A DNA stretch of 64,000 nt from Gongronella butleri (taxonomy: Eukaryota > Mucoromycota > Mucoromycetes > Mucorales > Cunninghamellaceae). The stretch spans positions 62,001 to 126,000 of the forward strand of contig JAIWZP010000029.1 of NCBI GenBank assembly GCA_025201375.1, in the 5' to 3' direction. Below, piece after piece: positions 11,604-22,990 of this stretch (positions within the stretch are counted from its first letter, which is position 1; every line of letters starts with the position of its first letter). The position numbers and the translations under genes were made by a program. The notes under the pieces were generated by a model. The model did not search any database, had not been told where the DNA came from, and saw nothing but the letters and a program-made list of their open reading frames with translations.

Positions 11604-12376
11604 GGCAAGCCGAAATCTATAAAAACAAGGAAAAGAGGGAAAGAAAAAAGAAAAAAGTGCACCTGAAAAAGAAGTGCTGGTCATTTTGTGTAAATTCCGC
11701 TTTCCGCCAAAAAAGCAAGTTGCCCTCATCCTGCCGCCATTGGCAATTGGCCCGCGCACAGGCACCTCTTTTTTTTTTTTGAAACACCCAACATTTGGCA
11801 CTTTGTCCAGGGCCAAGGCGGGGCCAATTGATCCTGTGTCAGCAAATTTGAGCCGCCGGCCTGACACGTGATTTCCCAAACACGATCCATCGCCCGACCC
11901 GATGATTTTTTTTTGTGACGATGGAGAATCGGGTGACACCAGGCTGCTGATGCGAAAAAAAAAAAAAAAAAAAAAAAAAAAGAAAGAAAGAAAAGTGCAA
12001 AACGCGGTGTTTTGAGTAGCATTGAGGGCTGATCAATCGTTTCAAGTTGCTTTTTCGAAACGATGAAAACAAAATTCCAAAACATACACACACACACACG
12101 CAATGTGGCGCTTCTTTTTGCCTCTCTTCTTCCTTTTCTTTACTTTTTTCTTCTCTATCTCCTCTTTCGCGTCTCCGACTTTTCTTTTTCGCATTTTCAA
12201 GCAATGAAGTGGCTATGTTTAGGCAACAATAATCAGGTTTCACCAGAAAGAGGCAAGTTCGCAAATAAAAATAAAAAAAAGATAAAGTCAGCATCATACC
12301 GAGCACGCGCGTGCGCGTATTACCCATTTTTTTTTTTGTAAAAAAAATGAGAGAAGCGTGTTGCTGACGAATCGCA
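11604..12376. promoter_or_regulatory. Divergent promoter region
   Basis: Head-to-head gap between the acyltransferase (minus) and the kinase (plus), holding both promoters. It contains an A run of about 26 nt near 11956 and an AC repeat near 12083-12098. No specific factor site is identified. Confidence 0.5.
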
Positions 12377-13842
12377 ATGGTTCACTTCATAGATACGAGC
12401 GCAAAAGCGAGCGTGTTTGACCAATTTGAGATGCTCAGGCTGCTTGGACAAGGCGCATTTGGCCAGGTGCACCTGATTCGGCATAAAAAGATGAAGAAGC
12501 TATACGCGCTCAAGACGATCGACAAGGATCAGTGCATCCGGCGCCGCGCAACGGCGTACATTGTCGCGGAACGCCAATTGCTCGAGCAATTGTCGTATCC
12601 GTTGATTGTCAACCTGCGATACGCGTTCCAGGACGATCATTACTTGTACATGGCCATGGACTACATGCCAGGCGGCGACCTCAGGCACTACATGGCGCGC
12701 CATGGCGCCCTTTTTCTGTCCGAACGCGATGTGCGCACCATTGTCGCCGATCTCGCGCTCGCCATTCGCTACCTGCACCAGCACCGCATCTGCCACCGCG
12801 ACATCAAGCCCGAAAACATCCTGATCGACGAAAAAGGACATGCACACCTTGGCGATTTTAACATTGCCACGCGCCTCGATCAGCCAATGCAATGGTCAAA
12901 GGCAGGCTCCTTGGCTTACATGGCGCCCGAGGTGCTCTCCAGGCAAGGATGGACGCTCGCCATTGACTGGTGGGCGCTTGCCATCGTCACCTACGAGCTC
13001 ATCTATGGAAAGGTTAGGAGAACGTGTAACAAAATCACAAAAATCACAAAATCGCTGATTCGCTTTTTTTTTTTTTTTGGATGATTGTTCATGCAGCGCC
13101 CCTTTGTGGCGGCGTCCAACGAGTTGCTTATGCAAGCGATCCTGTATCAACCCGTGACTTTTCCCACGCAGACGCCATCGCACCACGTTGTGTCGCATGC
13201 ATGCCGCCAATTCCTCCAGGGGGTAAGATGCCCAGGCTTAAAAAAGACACGCAACGCATGCCCGCACGCATGTTTGTGTGACAATTCTAACTTGTTTTTT
13301 TTTTAAACATGCAGATGCTGCTAAAGACGCCTCGCCAGCGCCCATGTTTCCAACAGCCACATTTTCCCCAGGACCAGCCTTGGTTTGACGGCATTGACTG
13401 GCAACAATTGGAGCAGAAAAAGGCCCTGACAAACCTAAAAGCCCGCGGACCCATGGGCGAAGGTGATGACGAAAACGAAAATCCGACGCGTCGCATCGCC
13501 ACGTCCAATTCGGCGTCATCGTCATCTGGGTGCCTGGGCGCATGTATCCAGTCAAGCTTGTTGTACCCGTCCGTCCCGGCCATGACCCCCCTCATCTCGA
13601 CCAAGCACCCAGAACCGCCACTGTACAACCAACAGACACAAAAGCTGTGCATGTACATACCCGATCACCAATACAAAAAGTCATCGCCGTGCCGTCCGCG
13701 GCCCGCGTCCATGGACGACATCCACAATGTTACCGAGCAGGCCCAGTGGCGTGAGTGGCTTGAACAAGCCTTCCAACCCTTTGATTATGTCAGCGTCCAC
13801 TCGCCACGATCATGGCGCAGCCTGTTGCCCTCCTGTTTCTAG
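12377..13842 (+). CDS. STK32/YANK-type AGC serine/threonine kinase
   Basis: Protein kinase of the YANK (STK32) group. Exons 12377-13012, 13097-13222 and 13315-13842 join in phase 0 and give 429 residues. Seen: glycine loop GQGAFG at 24-29, the ATP lysine K46, HRD at 140-142 followed by IKPEN, and DFN at 160-162 in place of DFG. DFN is normal for animal STK32 kinases, so it supports the assignment rather than inactivity. The activation segment ends in AYMAPEVL. After the lobe, HPWF-like text (QPWFDGIDWQQLEQ) matches the AGC-type C-terminal extension. The remaining 100 residues are low-complexity. Substrates are unknown. It borders the 10-kb transposon island on its 3' side. Confidence 0.88.
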
Positions 13843-14224
13843 CCGACACCCTCTTGCACCATCCATCCCCTCGATACATAGCCTGCTTGATATCCAGGCC
13901 GTCATAGAAAAAGACCAATTTTACTATTTCCCATGCAAAGACCCAATGATCATTAAAAATCCCTTTACTAAGTTCAATTCTTGAAAAGGGTTCAATTTGA
14001 TTTTGTTCTAATGCATCGTGGCATCCTTCTTTCGGGCAAAAGAATGAGGGACTGCGCAAAAGAATGCGAGATTGCACAAAATTGACCAGTGATCACTGCT
14101 CACCAAAATTATTGACCTTGTGCATCATTGGCAAAGAGATGCGCACAGGCAACATCTGGCCTTCACTTGCCAGTTGTCCCCAACGTGGGCATCGTTTACA
14201 CGCCAGCAATGGCCTACCGCAAGC
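13843..14224. other. Kinase 3' flank
   Basis: Presumed 3' untranslated region of the kinase, then AT-rich sequence leading into the transposon island. No gene is seen. Confidence 0.4.
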
Positions 14225-14312
14225 ACCCAAACCAATATCAAAAAAAATCTCCAGAACCGTCGTGTCAAACTTGCAAACATAAAATCATCGCATGGACAAA
14301 TCATGAAAATAC

Positions 14313-14348
<36 letters not shown>

Positions 14349-15130
14349 GCGATCCACCTGCCGGTTAATGAGCAATGGGCTATAGTAGAATTGAGAATTA
14401 AATGGGCGGCACTTTTACGGGTGGCACCTCGATTTTTTTTTGGCTGTTTTGCCTAGACATTCATAATCATATATCTTTATCTCGCAATAAACGCACCCAG
14501 AGGCCAACAGTCTATTCACAATGAACATGCCCAGCGACATGCTGCCCATTCGCAAGCTCAAAAAAAGAAGACGATGTCGAGACAATAGATGCGCCAATCG
14601 CTATGGCACTCAAGAGCGCGTCCTTGGAGCTGCGTCGACACATTCACTAGCAAAAGAAGTTCGAGGTGTATGGATTCGACTTGAAACGGACGCGCTTAAA
14701 TCAAAGTCTGACGCGGTTTTTCACACGTCCAAGTTATCCCGCAAGCAACCTGTTCGCGACAATTCTGCCTGGATCTCGTTTTTTTGAAGTGATCATCGAT
14801 GGCCACATACGCAACAGCCCGTGAGTGCCCTTTCTTGTGAGCTGCGTTTCGAGGATCTGCGGCCAGTCTTTGCCGAGTTATTGTCTTGTGGCGAAAATAC
14901 GAAGTAGATTGCATTTTACAGGAGAACCAGTCGATGGAGCCCGAGGTTTTATGGCATTTTCATCTGCAAATGGACGCATTCTACCATGTGTGTGAATGGC
15001 AGGGCGATCCGAGGAACCGAGTTTTGCCAGGTTAAAATTCGTGAGATCGTGACTGCACCCCTTGGAAAATCGATGAAAAATCGTCATTTTTGAAAATCGA
15101 TGTGGCGCACCATCGAGTACTTGCAGCTCC
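14225..15130 (+). repeat. Dispersed repeat A, copy 2
   Basis: Plus-oriented copy of the repeat at 49430-50170. Shared blocks: CGTCGTGTCAAACTTGCAAA versus CACCAAACTTGCACAC, then GGTTAATGAGCAAT versus GGTTAACGAGCAAT, GACGCGGTTTTTCACACG versus GACGCGGGTTTATCACGCG, GTGATCATCG, CATTTTACAGGAGAACC versus CATTTTACGCGGCAACC, and CTGCACCCCTTGGAAAA. A run of about 28 A interrupts it near 14313. No coding frame is preserved. Confidence 0.6.
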
Positions 15131-15164
15131 ATGAAATTTTGGCATATGAGCATTTTGGTCTCTC

Positions 15165-16790
15165 TCTTTTCAGAACAATAGTAAAAACCGGGGGTTGATC
15201 TGACCGTTGGCAAGAAAATTGACAATGCTCCATAAATTCACAATTTTGTCTCTAGCGCGTCAATCTGCTATTCGATCAGGCTTAAATCTTACAAGTGGAA
15301 AGACACGCACAAGGGGGTCATTTTATCCCTGCCCGGCAACGCCGATGCGCAATACGTATTGTACGCTTGCAACGCCCAATCAAACATTTCAGCTTCGCTT
15401 TTCTCGGCAATGGACAAGACAAAGGATGGCGTGCTGCTGTGACAATACTGTAAATGCAGAATTCGATTCTCTGTCGGATGAAGCCAGTTTCACCAGCGTA
15501 CGACCAAAAGTGATGCAGAAATTTTTTTTCTAAATTTGGCTTTGATTTCCCATTCCTCGAAAACAGCTTGATCGACACCCGATTTTTATTACTGTACAGA
15601 TTTGCTTCTTAGAAGAAGGGGTCAATGCACTAAATGATATGACTCTCAGATGTCCAATGTGTAGGTTGCCAAACGGATTTGAGAGACCTAAGCCTCTCAA
15701 AAAAGCGGGGAACCCTCCAAATGCATTTTGACCTGACCCACTTATTTTCTAAATTTGAAAAAAATTCGTCACCAAGCAAGGACTCATCGCAGCTCCACGA
15801 AACTTTTAGGTACATGTAGTGGACGTTGCTCCTCTCTTCTCAGAAAAAAAAAATAAAAATCCAAAAGTCAAGCATGTGGTTTGTCGGGAAGCACGGCATT
15901 GCTGAAAATTTGGCTGTAGCGCGTTTCTGTAAAATTCATTTCGCGGTAAAATTATGATTCGATCGTCGCCAAACATTGCCACTTGGCTTTTTCAGCGTCT
16001 CTCTTTGAAAAAAAAAATTAAAAAAACCAGATGTTGATCGGGCCGTTTTCGTGGCATGCGCCGTTTTCAAGAATTGGCACAAAAAAACCATGGATGACCA
16101 ACACAAATCATGAATAGATTGCCTCCCAAACTTTGCCCTTTGACTATTTCACCGCGCCTTATTATTCAACACAACATGAAACTCCAAGATTGACTGGATC
16201 GTTTTGCAGATGAATTCGAAATCTCGACATTTTTACAAATGCAGAATTAAATGCCACAAATCAAATTATGGTTGGGTGGCCCAAAATCTACGCATAATGT
16301 TTTACCGACGCGACTCTTTTTGAAAAACCGTTCAAACCAGGAGTCGACCGAGTCATTATTGTGCAGATGAATCCAAAATTCTGACATTTTCACAAATCCG
16401 GCACGATTCTCTCAAAATATTTTGTCGATCGCGGTGAAATGGCACCGATCAAAAGAGACGTACTCGGGTGTCATTTCCTGATTGTTTGCTTGCCCGATGG
16501 TTGAACTTTGCCCGCTTGCAAAAGTCGATCAAACATCGGATCAATTTTCAAACTTGCTTTTCTCGACAACTGGAAAAATAACCAACGATGCTTTTAACGT
16601 GTCAAATGCTGCTGCTGAATCTCCACCGAATGAAATAAGTTTCACGGCGATCTGATCAAAACTGGCCGAGGAAATACACTTTTTCAACAAAAAATTCAAT
16701 GGCGATTTGCTCGACAACTATCTAGTCAACAACCCCCGATTTTTATTTCATATTTAATAAAAAACAGGGGAGCAAAGCATCTAATGGGAT
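15165..16790 (+). repeat. Degenerate tandem repeat region B
   Basis: The block at about 15380-15600 (GCTTTTCTCGGCAATGGAC ... CGACACCCGATTTTTATT) is repeated in altered form at about 16555-16760 (GCTTTTCTCGACAACTGGA ... CAACCCCCGATTTTTATT). The lead-in GTCTCTCTCTTTTCAGAA ... GGGGGTTGATCTGACCG near 15165 recurs near 15830, 16005 and 16310. I read this as an old tandem duplication with a period near 1.2 kb plus smaller internal repeats. Limits are approximate. Confidence 0.45.
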
Positions 16791-16829
16791 GAGTTGCAGG
16801 GCTCTAGCTTGGGTTTTAACTTTTTGCAT

Positions 16830-17960
16830 CGGTCATTTCACCACCAGCTTGCTCCAGCCCACTCTACAGCGCACAAAAACCTGCAAAAAAAATACAGTAA
16901 AAAAAAATCCATGCAATTTACTCACCTAAATTTGAAAGAGTCAAAACTTAAATTTTTGGAAAAAAATCTTGCCTAAAGTAGGCACTTTTCTCCAGTCGAT
17001 CGCCGTTCATGCGTCACTCTTTGGGCATTTTTCTTAAGTTGGGGCGAGCTGTCATTTTGTCTGCCAATAGCAAATTTTCGGAGTTACCTGTTTGGGATGC
17101 ATTGATCACTCGGAGTTCGAAATTTCCCAAATTTGGCATTTTCTGAGATTGAAATGTGTGACCCCTGAGTGACCCCTGAATTTTCAAAAGTGGTCGTAGC
17201 GCTTTGGGGGTTTAAGCTTTTTTGTTGCTAATTTTGCGCTGAATCCGACCGATGCGGCTAATTCTGAGCGGGATCGGTCATGCAAATGGAGAGATGAATG
17301 CAAAATAGTATAAATGGGAGTGTTTTTTGGCATTTTCGAATCCAAAAAAATTGGGACAGAGTTCGCCTTGAGCACTGGGCTACAGTATCATATACTGTAG
17401 TTTATTAAATGCCGCGACACAGGTACTGTATACTTTCATTGGCGGTCAAGTACAGTAGGAGGCTGTACCCTGTACGTAAAAAAATTCTGGATGCACAGCA
17501 CTGACCTCTGACTTTTTCAAAAGTGGTCGTAGCGCTTTGGCGGGGTTTAAGCTTTTTTGTTGCATAGTTTGCGCTGAATTCAATGCGGCTATTTTTGAGT
17601 GGGGTCGGCCATGCAGATGGACAGATGAATGCAAAACAGTACAAATACGTAGAAGAGTTTTGACATTTTCGAGTTTACGTACTACTGTAAAAAAATCGGA
17701 CGGGTTCGTCTTGAGCACTGGGCTACAGTATACTGTAGTTTACTGTATGCCGTGAGCCCGTGACGCATTTTTCATTGGCGGGAAAATAGGCTTTAAAAAA
17801 ATTTCTGGAGGCACAGTAGACCGGCAAAGTCTGAAAACATGCTTTTTGGTGTTTTAAATAATAGTGTACTGCAGTAACCAGTAAATACTGTATGTACGCT
17901 TTAGTGCAGTGTAGAGCGCTGTTGCAGACATTGAAATGACGGAGGGACGGAGCGCGTCAG
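16830..17960 (+). repeat. Dispersed repeat C, copy 1
   Basis: Matches 37075-38760 in the same orientation once the solo LTR at 37240-38121 is removed. Shared blocks include CCATGCAATTTACTCACC, GCCAATAGCAAATTTTCGGA, GTGACCCCTGA units, AAAGTGGTCGTAGCGCTTTG and TTTCTGGAGGCACA. Inside this copy the 3' module is present twice in tandem: about 17185-17400 and 17515-17850 both run from AAAGTGGTCGTAGCGC to GAGCACTGGGCTACAGTAT. No coding sequence was found. Confidence 0.7.
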
Positions 17961-19031
17961 GTTCTGTTCTATCATTAGTGTTAAAAATGGGCGGACCAAA
18001 CACCGTTACTGTACTGTACAGTACAGTATCATTGCTGGACGTACAGAGTTTCCACTGTTCATACGCGCGTCGTTGAAAAGTTTTTGCACGTAAAGAGAAT
18101 TTTTTCACCCGCGAATAAAAATGCAAATGCACGCAAACGCCTTTCATTGGCGCGCACCGCATCATCAGTCCACGCAAACTTTACTCTCGATGGGCGCCAA
18201 TTGAATTTTTAGGGCACGCGAAATTTATTTTTTTTATTTTGACTTGGTTGCAAGATCCGGGCATGAATTTCGGGATTGAACAATTCAATTGCATCCAAGG
18301 GAGGATTTTCATCGAACAGCAACGCGTATCGTACTTGTGGCTGTCATTTAGGCGCGCACGCGTTTGCTGTGCCTCGGGCGTCATGACCGGGGCAATGCAG
18401 GCGCGCCGCGGGGGGTGGCGTGGAGGCATCGACCTCAATGCCCAGTTTGAGCAATTCCTCGTCAAACGAGGAAAGGCTCTCACGGCGCTGTCGATGCCTT
18501 GGCGATGGGCTGTGATGCATGATTCGGACAATGGTTCTTTATTTAGGGGGGTCAAGAAGGGGATAGGGGACGGTGCGGCAAACAGGGGAAATGATCAGGT
18601 GAGGAAAAAAGGGGAAAAGGTGGAGGGAGAGAGGCTGCCCTAAATAGGCAGCCGAGGGTGGAGATTGATTGCCCAATCGGGCTTCCAAGTGTCAGCAGCG
18701 GAAGCTTGATTGTCAATTCCCAAAAAAAAAAGGAAAACGAGAGCGCGGCCAAAGGAGTGGCACGCGCGAGGCAAACGAGACAAGGAAAGGCATTCATGGG
18801 TGGCAAGCCAGAAAGGACAGAGTGACAGATCAAGGGCGGGTGATCATGGTGGTGTGGGGGGCGAGTGAGATTGGAAGCGAGCGATGCACTTAAAAAAAAA
18901 AAAAAAAAAAAAAAAAGGAAAAAGGGCCGAAAATGCATGGCGCATGTCGGGGACGCTGGGCGGATCCTGACAGTGGCGGTATTCTATCAAAGATGAGAAA
19001 AAGAGAGGAGTGAACCCAATTTTTTTTAATG

Positions 19032-19646
19032 TCGAACGCCGTGCCAATGCCTCGAACGCCGGGCCAAAGGGTCGAACGCAGGTCAATGCCTCGAACGCCA
19101 GGCCAATGCCTCGAACGCCGGGCCAAGGGTCGAACGCCGGGCCAAGGGTCGAACGCCGGGCAATGCCTCGAACGCCAGGCAAAGGGTCGAACGCCGAGCA
19201 AAGGGTCGAACGCCAGGCCAATGCCTCGAACGCCAGGCAATGCCTCGAACGCCAGGCCATTGCCTCGAACGCCAGGCCATTGCCTCGAACGCCAGGTCAA
19301 TGCCTCGAACGCGGAGGTTACACCTCGAACGTGGAGGTTACACCTCGAACGTGGAGGTTACACCTCGAACGTGGAGGTTACACCTCGAACGCGGAGCTTA
19401 CACCTCGAACGCGGAGCTTACACCTCGAACGCGGAGCTTACACCTCGAACGCGGAGCTTACACCTCGAACGCGGAGCTTACACCTCGAACGCGGAGCTTA
19501 CACCTCGAACGCGGAGCTTACATCTCGAACGCCGGGTCAATGCCTCGAACGCGGAGGTTACACCTCGAACGTCGGGTCAATGCCTCGAACGCGGAGGTTA
19601 CACCTCGAACGCCGTGCCAAGGGGTCGAACGCGGTGTCAAAGGGTG
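19032..19646. repeat. Minisatellite, 31 units of 19-20 bp
   Basis: A contiguous array in which every unit begins TCGAAC. Two unit classes occur: a CCAATGCC/CCAAAGGG type (units 1-14, 26, 28, 30-31) and a GGAGSTTACACC type (units 15-25, 27, 29). Seven consecutive units (about 19384-19523) are identical, which points to recent local expansion. Because 20 is not a multiple of 3, all three plus-strand frames stay open and spell almost the same 20-residue repeat, so the long frames here are an artefact. Confidence 0.9.
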
Positions 19647-19766
19647 GCCGTGGTGGCGCATGGATTTTTACAGTAAATAAAGAGCCGCTAATAATCTCTC
19701 TTCTTTTTTTTTCTTTCACATTTTGAACTCGCACTTTGCATTTTTTTTATCTACCGTATTGTTATC

Positions 19767-19921
19767 ATGACACCACCTGGTACGCATAGTCTATCGCGTC
19801 CCGGTGATCTGGATTACTTGATACCGCGGATGCGAGAGGTTGCCAAGACGGTGACGCGCCAGGACTGTGAGGAGTGGATCCGATAGTCTCACTTTCTTTG
19901 ACCGCTGCCTCGCCAATGAAT
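19767..19921 (+). pseudogene. Tc1-like transposase C-terminal remnant
   Basis: A short frame resembling the end of fungal Tc1-like DDE transposases, where the pattern is (L)TPRI..A...V...DC..WI.H....FDRCL. Here LIPRMREVAKTVTRQDCEEW is followed by a stop, and SLTFFDRCLANE continues in the next frame. No catalytic residues are present. It sits just inside the right inverted repeat of the 2.1-kb element, where an intact transposase would end. Confidence 0.55.
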
Positions 19922-20844
19922 GAAGCCATACTCTAGTTTTTTTTTTTTTTGTACGAAATAAATATTCGCGTGCCCTAAAAATTCAATTGGCGCCCATCGA
20001 GAGTAGAATTTGCGTGGACTGATGATGCGGTGCGTGCCAATGATAAACATTTGCGTGCAATTTATTTTTTATTTGCGGGTGAACAAATCCTCTTTGCCTG
20101 CAAAAACTTTTCAACTGCGCGCAAATGAACAGTGGAAACTCTGTATGCCCGGTGTCATCAGGGCCTGCTTGACTCGGAACCGGGCCCACATCAATGGACC
20201 CCACAATGGTTTCCATTGATGTGGCATCGAGGGTGAAATGACAATGGGACATGAATATTTTAATGTAAAAACGAAAACAACAGAGGGGAACTGAAAGTGA
20301 CCAGAGTGAGTTTGAAGGTTGGGAGCCAAGAAGAGAGAGATGTTGTCGCTGTTGAGAAGGAAACGAGAAACTGGATGCGAGTTGGAGGCGTATTTATACT
20401 TTTTCTTCTCAACATCGACCCAAAAGGAGAGACAGAGGGTGACAGGAATGGAATATATGATGGGAAAGTAGTATACAAAAAGCAACGGAATTGACAACAA
20501 CAGGGGAAATTAAAAAGGAAAAGCAGGTGAAAAGCAGGATGACATTTTGACAGGCGTCTTGCCGCATGAACGTGCACGCGATTGTGCGTAATAAATCATG
20601 AGCGCACAATCGCTAAAGAGACAATGGATGGAATGCACGTGCGTGTTTTAGAATCATCGGGAACATCGGCTCTCTGACCTGTACAGTAGCCGTGGCGTGT
20701 GGTGTGAGCGCACTGGCTGTCATTGGCTGGTACAGTAATAGGGAAACTTGTCTTGCTTTTTTATTCAACAAAACGCGTCAAAAACGCATCAAAAGCGCGT
20801 CCATCTCCGCGTTACACGCGTCGCTGGCCTTGCTGACGCGTGAA

Positions 20845-21365
20845 TTGGCGAGAAACAGGGCTGGCTCGTGACACCCGGTTGCCCTCCCGTTCGCCATAGG
20901 GAAACATCAGCGCATAAACCAAGGCGTCATAATTGGGATCCAAGCTGCTGATCATACAAAGTTCATTGTTGGGTCGATTGAGGCGTGGATGGAGACAATT
21001 TCGCGCGGCTGAATGGCGCCGTCAACGTGAGATTCGCGCACCAAGGCTGCTACCGGTACCTCGTTACAGTAACTGGTTGAGTTGGTCGATCATAACGACG
21101 ATGTTCAAAGCGTACGCGTGGTTCGTTGTTTTGGCGAGGAACATTAGGTCTGCGAATGACGACGCGGAACGATTGCATTCCAGAACCATTGCCGTACATC
21201 TGATATGCCGTTTGCAACGTTTGTGCCCAAGGATTGACAGTGTGCATCATTTCTTGGATTATTTGAAGGGTCTGTACGTCTGTTGATTAAATTGATAGAG
21301 AGCCGTGCGATTTTGAAGCTGGGATTGCGGGACTAGGAAGTACACCTGCGAATACTCAGCATTGT
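20845..21365 (-). pseudogene. Helitron replicase/helicase N-terminal remnant
   Basis: Minus-strand pieces in order match the region upstream of the Rep domain in Helitron proteins: YSQVYFLVPQSQLQNRTALY, MMHTVNPWAQTLQTAYQMYG, then RRYDRPT, REIVSIHAS and, after a frame change, SSLDPNYDALVYALMFPYGE. The last corresponds to the well known (L)HPSYDPLQYPLLFPYG block. Stops and frame changes separate the pieces, so it is a dead fragment. No Rep HUH motif or helicase motifs are present nearby. Confidence 0.65.
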
Positions 21366-21821
21366 GGCCATCTAAAACCAAAAATGAATTTAAAACACTG
21401 CCATTCAATATACTGTAACAACGTGGAAGCACAATAATTGAGGTATATGCTGATGCTCTCTACTGTACCCTGGACCCTCCTCACGAAGGATCTTATTTTT
21501 CGTACAGTACCTGGTGGTGTCAAAGACTTTGTAATCAAATGATAAATTGTGCCATTAATTCTGACAGGCCCTTGGATGGGACCGGTCGACGAGAATGGTT
21601 GTGCTGATGGCATAGGAGTTGTAATATGGCAATGACCTTGCGAATCCGTGGCTCCCAAAAGTGTGCCAAATTTTGCAATTCCGACGTGAATGTGCATATG
21701 TGCTTGTTACATACCGTATGTGCTTGTTTCTCTCTAGATACAGTATGCGTCGCATGCAACTTTATTAGCTACAGTGCGTATAAAAATCGAAGTCATTTGG
21801 CTCACGTTGACGTGGAGGGGG

Positions 21822-22011
21822 TCAGCGTTCAGCGATGATTTGCCACGGTTCACGCGCCAACCCAGGGGGGCCATCTTGTTTAAGACCAAATGCGTCTGGC
21901 TGACGCATTGGTCCCGGGAAGAGGCCATGACCAAAAAGTCGTCCAAATACGCCGTGAGGCGGATGCCTCGGCGGCGCGCCCATTTCAACAGGGGCTTGAG
22001 TACCTTGATAA
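21822..22011 (-). pseudogene. DIRS-type reverse transcriptase fragment
   Basis: About 190 bp coding for KVLKPLLKWARRRGIRL followed by TAYLDDFLVMASS and LGWRVNRGKSS. YLDD is the reverse-transcriptase catalytic box, and the KVLKP...GIRL..YLDD..(L/I)MASS pattern is that of DIRS/Ngaro-like elements. It is fused in frame to the Tc1 transposase tail at its upstream end and abuts the Tc1 terminal sequence at its other end. Confidence 0.7.
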
Positions 22012-22990
22012 CCGCTTTGCATCTATCAGGCATGGACTCGATATATTGCGAACCACTTCCTTCGGGATTTCATTGTACCAGACAGGCACGCCGCGTTCCC
22101 AAAGTTCGTTCATGCCCTTAGACACTGTCTCGTAGCGAAATAGCTTTTGCTTGAGCAAGGCCCACATGTTTTCGATTGGGCTGAGGTCGGGGGATTGCGC
22201 ACGCCACTTCCATGACCGTAAACGGCTGTTCTTCCAACCAAACTCGGACAAAATGCGATTTGTGCTTCGGGTCGTTGTCTTGTTGGAACATGATGCGCGT
22301 AGGATCGAAGCCTTTTTCGCGAATAGACTCCCACAGGTCTTCCTTCAGGATCTTCAATACAAGTACTTGTCCATGGTGGTGTCTATTTTTGTTGAATATC
22401 CAACCCCTTCCTACGTAATGCAGCTCCACACCATGATGTTACCAGGCACCATGCTTCACCATTTGCTGCACGTGACGAGGTTGCAGATTCTTGTGGGGTT
22501 GTTTCCATGCGTAGTTCTTGCCGTCCGATCCATACCGGTTGATTTTGACTTCATCTAACCAGATAACGCGTTTCCAGTCGTCAATGGTCCAATGTTGGTG
22601 CATGCGAGCCCAATTCAAACGTCGAACGCGATTCACTTCACTGATGAGAGGCTTTTTCGGTTTTACAAAGGCGACAAGACCTGCTTTCGTCAAAGCTCTA
22701 CAAGCAGTATTAGCGCTTGCAACGATACTATGGTCCTCTTGCAGCTTACGGTGTTCTTGACTTGCACCGCGGTCTCGAGTCCATAGCTGGTGATTGCGCG
22801 CACGCAATACTTCTTCATGCGCTCGTTCAAGAGAGATGGACGTCCCATGGAGTGCTTCGGGGCGGGTAAAACCACGCTAGCACGCGCTCTTCTGACCGTT
22901 CCATAGCTGGCTCCAGTTTTGAGCATAGTTTGGCGCACAGAGAGCCCGTCTCCAAGGTGTTTGCGGATGCTGTAGCGCAGATTTTTCGAT
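22012..22990 (-). pseudogene. Tc1 transposase, frameshifted
   Basis: Spread over three frames. N-terminal helix-turn-helix region: SIRKHLGDGLSVRQTMLKTG and TVRRAR, then GRPSLLNERMKKY. Catalytic blocks: VIWLDEVKINRYG (first Asp), MFQQDNDPKHKS (second Asp) and, after a frame change, AQSPDLSPIENMWALLK (Glu), with DD34E spacing. The C-terminal end PKEVVRN...SMPDRCKAVIK is typical of Tc1 but the normal last residues are absent, replaced by reverse-transcriptase sequence. Several frameshifts mean it cannot encode a working enzyme. Confidence 0.85.

Larger units (their letters stand above)
18044..20143. mobile_element. Tc1-like deletion derivative with 195-bp inverted repeats
   Basis: A 2100-bp element bounded by inverted repeats of about 195 bp (18044-18238 and about 19950-20143), both starting CAGAGTTTCCACTGTTCA, and flanked on each side by TA (18042-18043, 20144-20145). 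TA duplication plus a CAG-type terminus fits Tc1/mariner. Near the right end a frame at 19767-19920 resembles the C-terminal end of a fungal Tc1-like transposase (IPRMREVAKTVTRQDCEEWI, then SLTFFDRCLANE after a one-base shift). The rest of the transposase is missing; the interior instead holds an unrecognised segment (18240-18900) and a 31-unit minisatellite. I infer a non-autonomous derivative that expanded a minisatellite internally. Confidence 0.75.

Noticed and set aside
19032..19646. CRISPR-like array
   Set aside because: Units are contiguous with no spacers, and the genome is eukaryotic.
19010..19726. Long plus-strand frames of 146-238 codons
   Set aside because: They are the minisatellite read in three frames; the peptide repeat is a by-product of the unit length.
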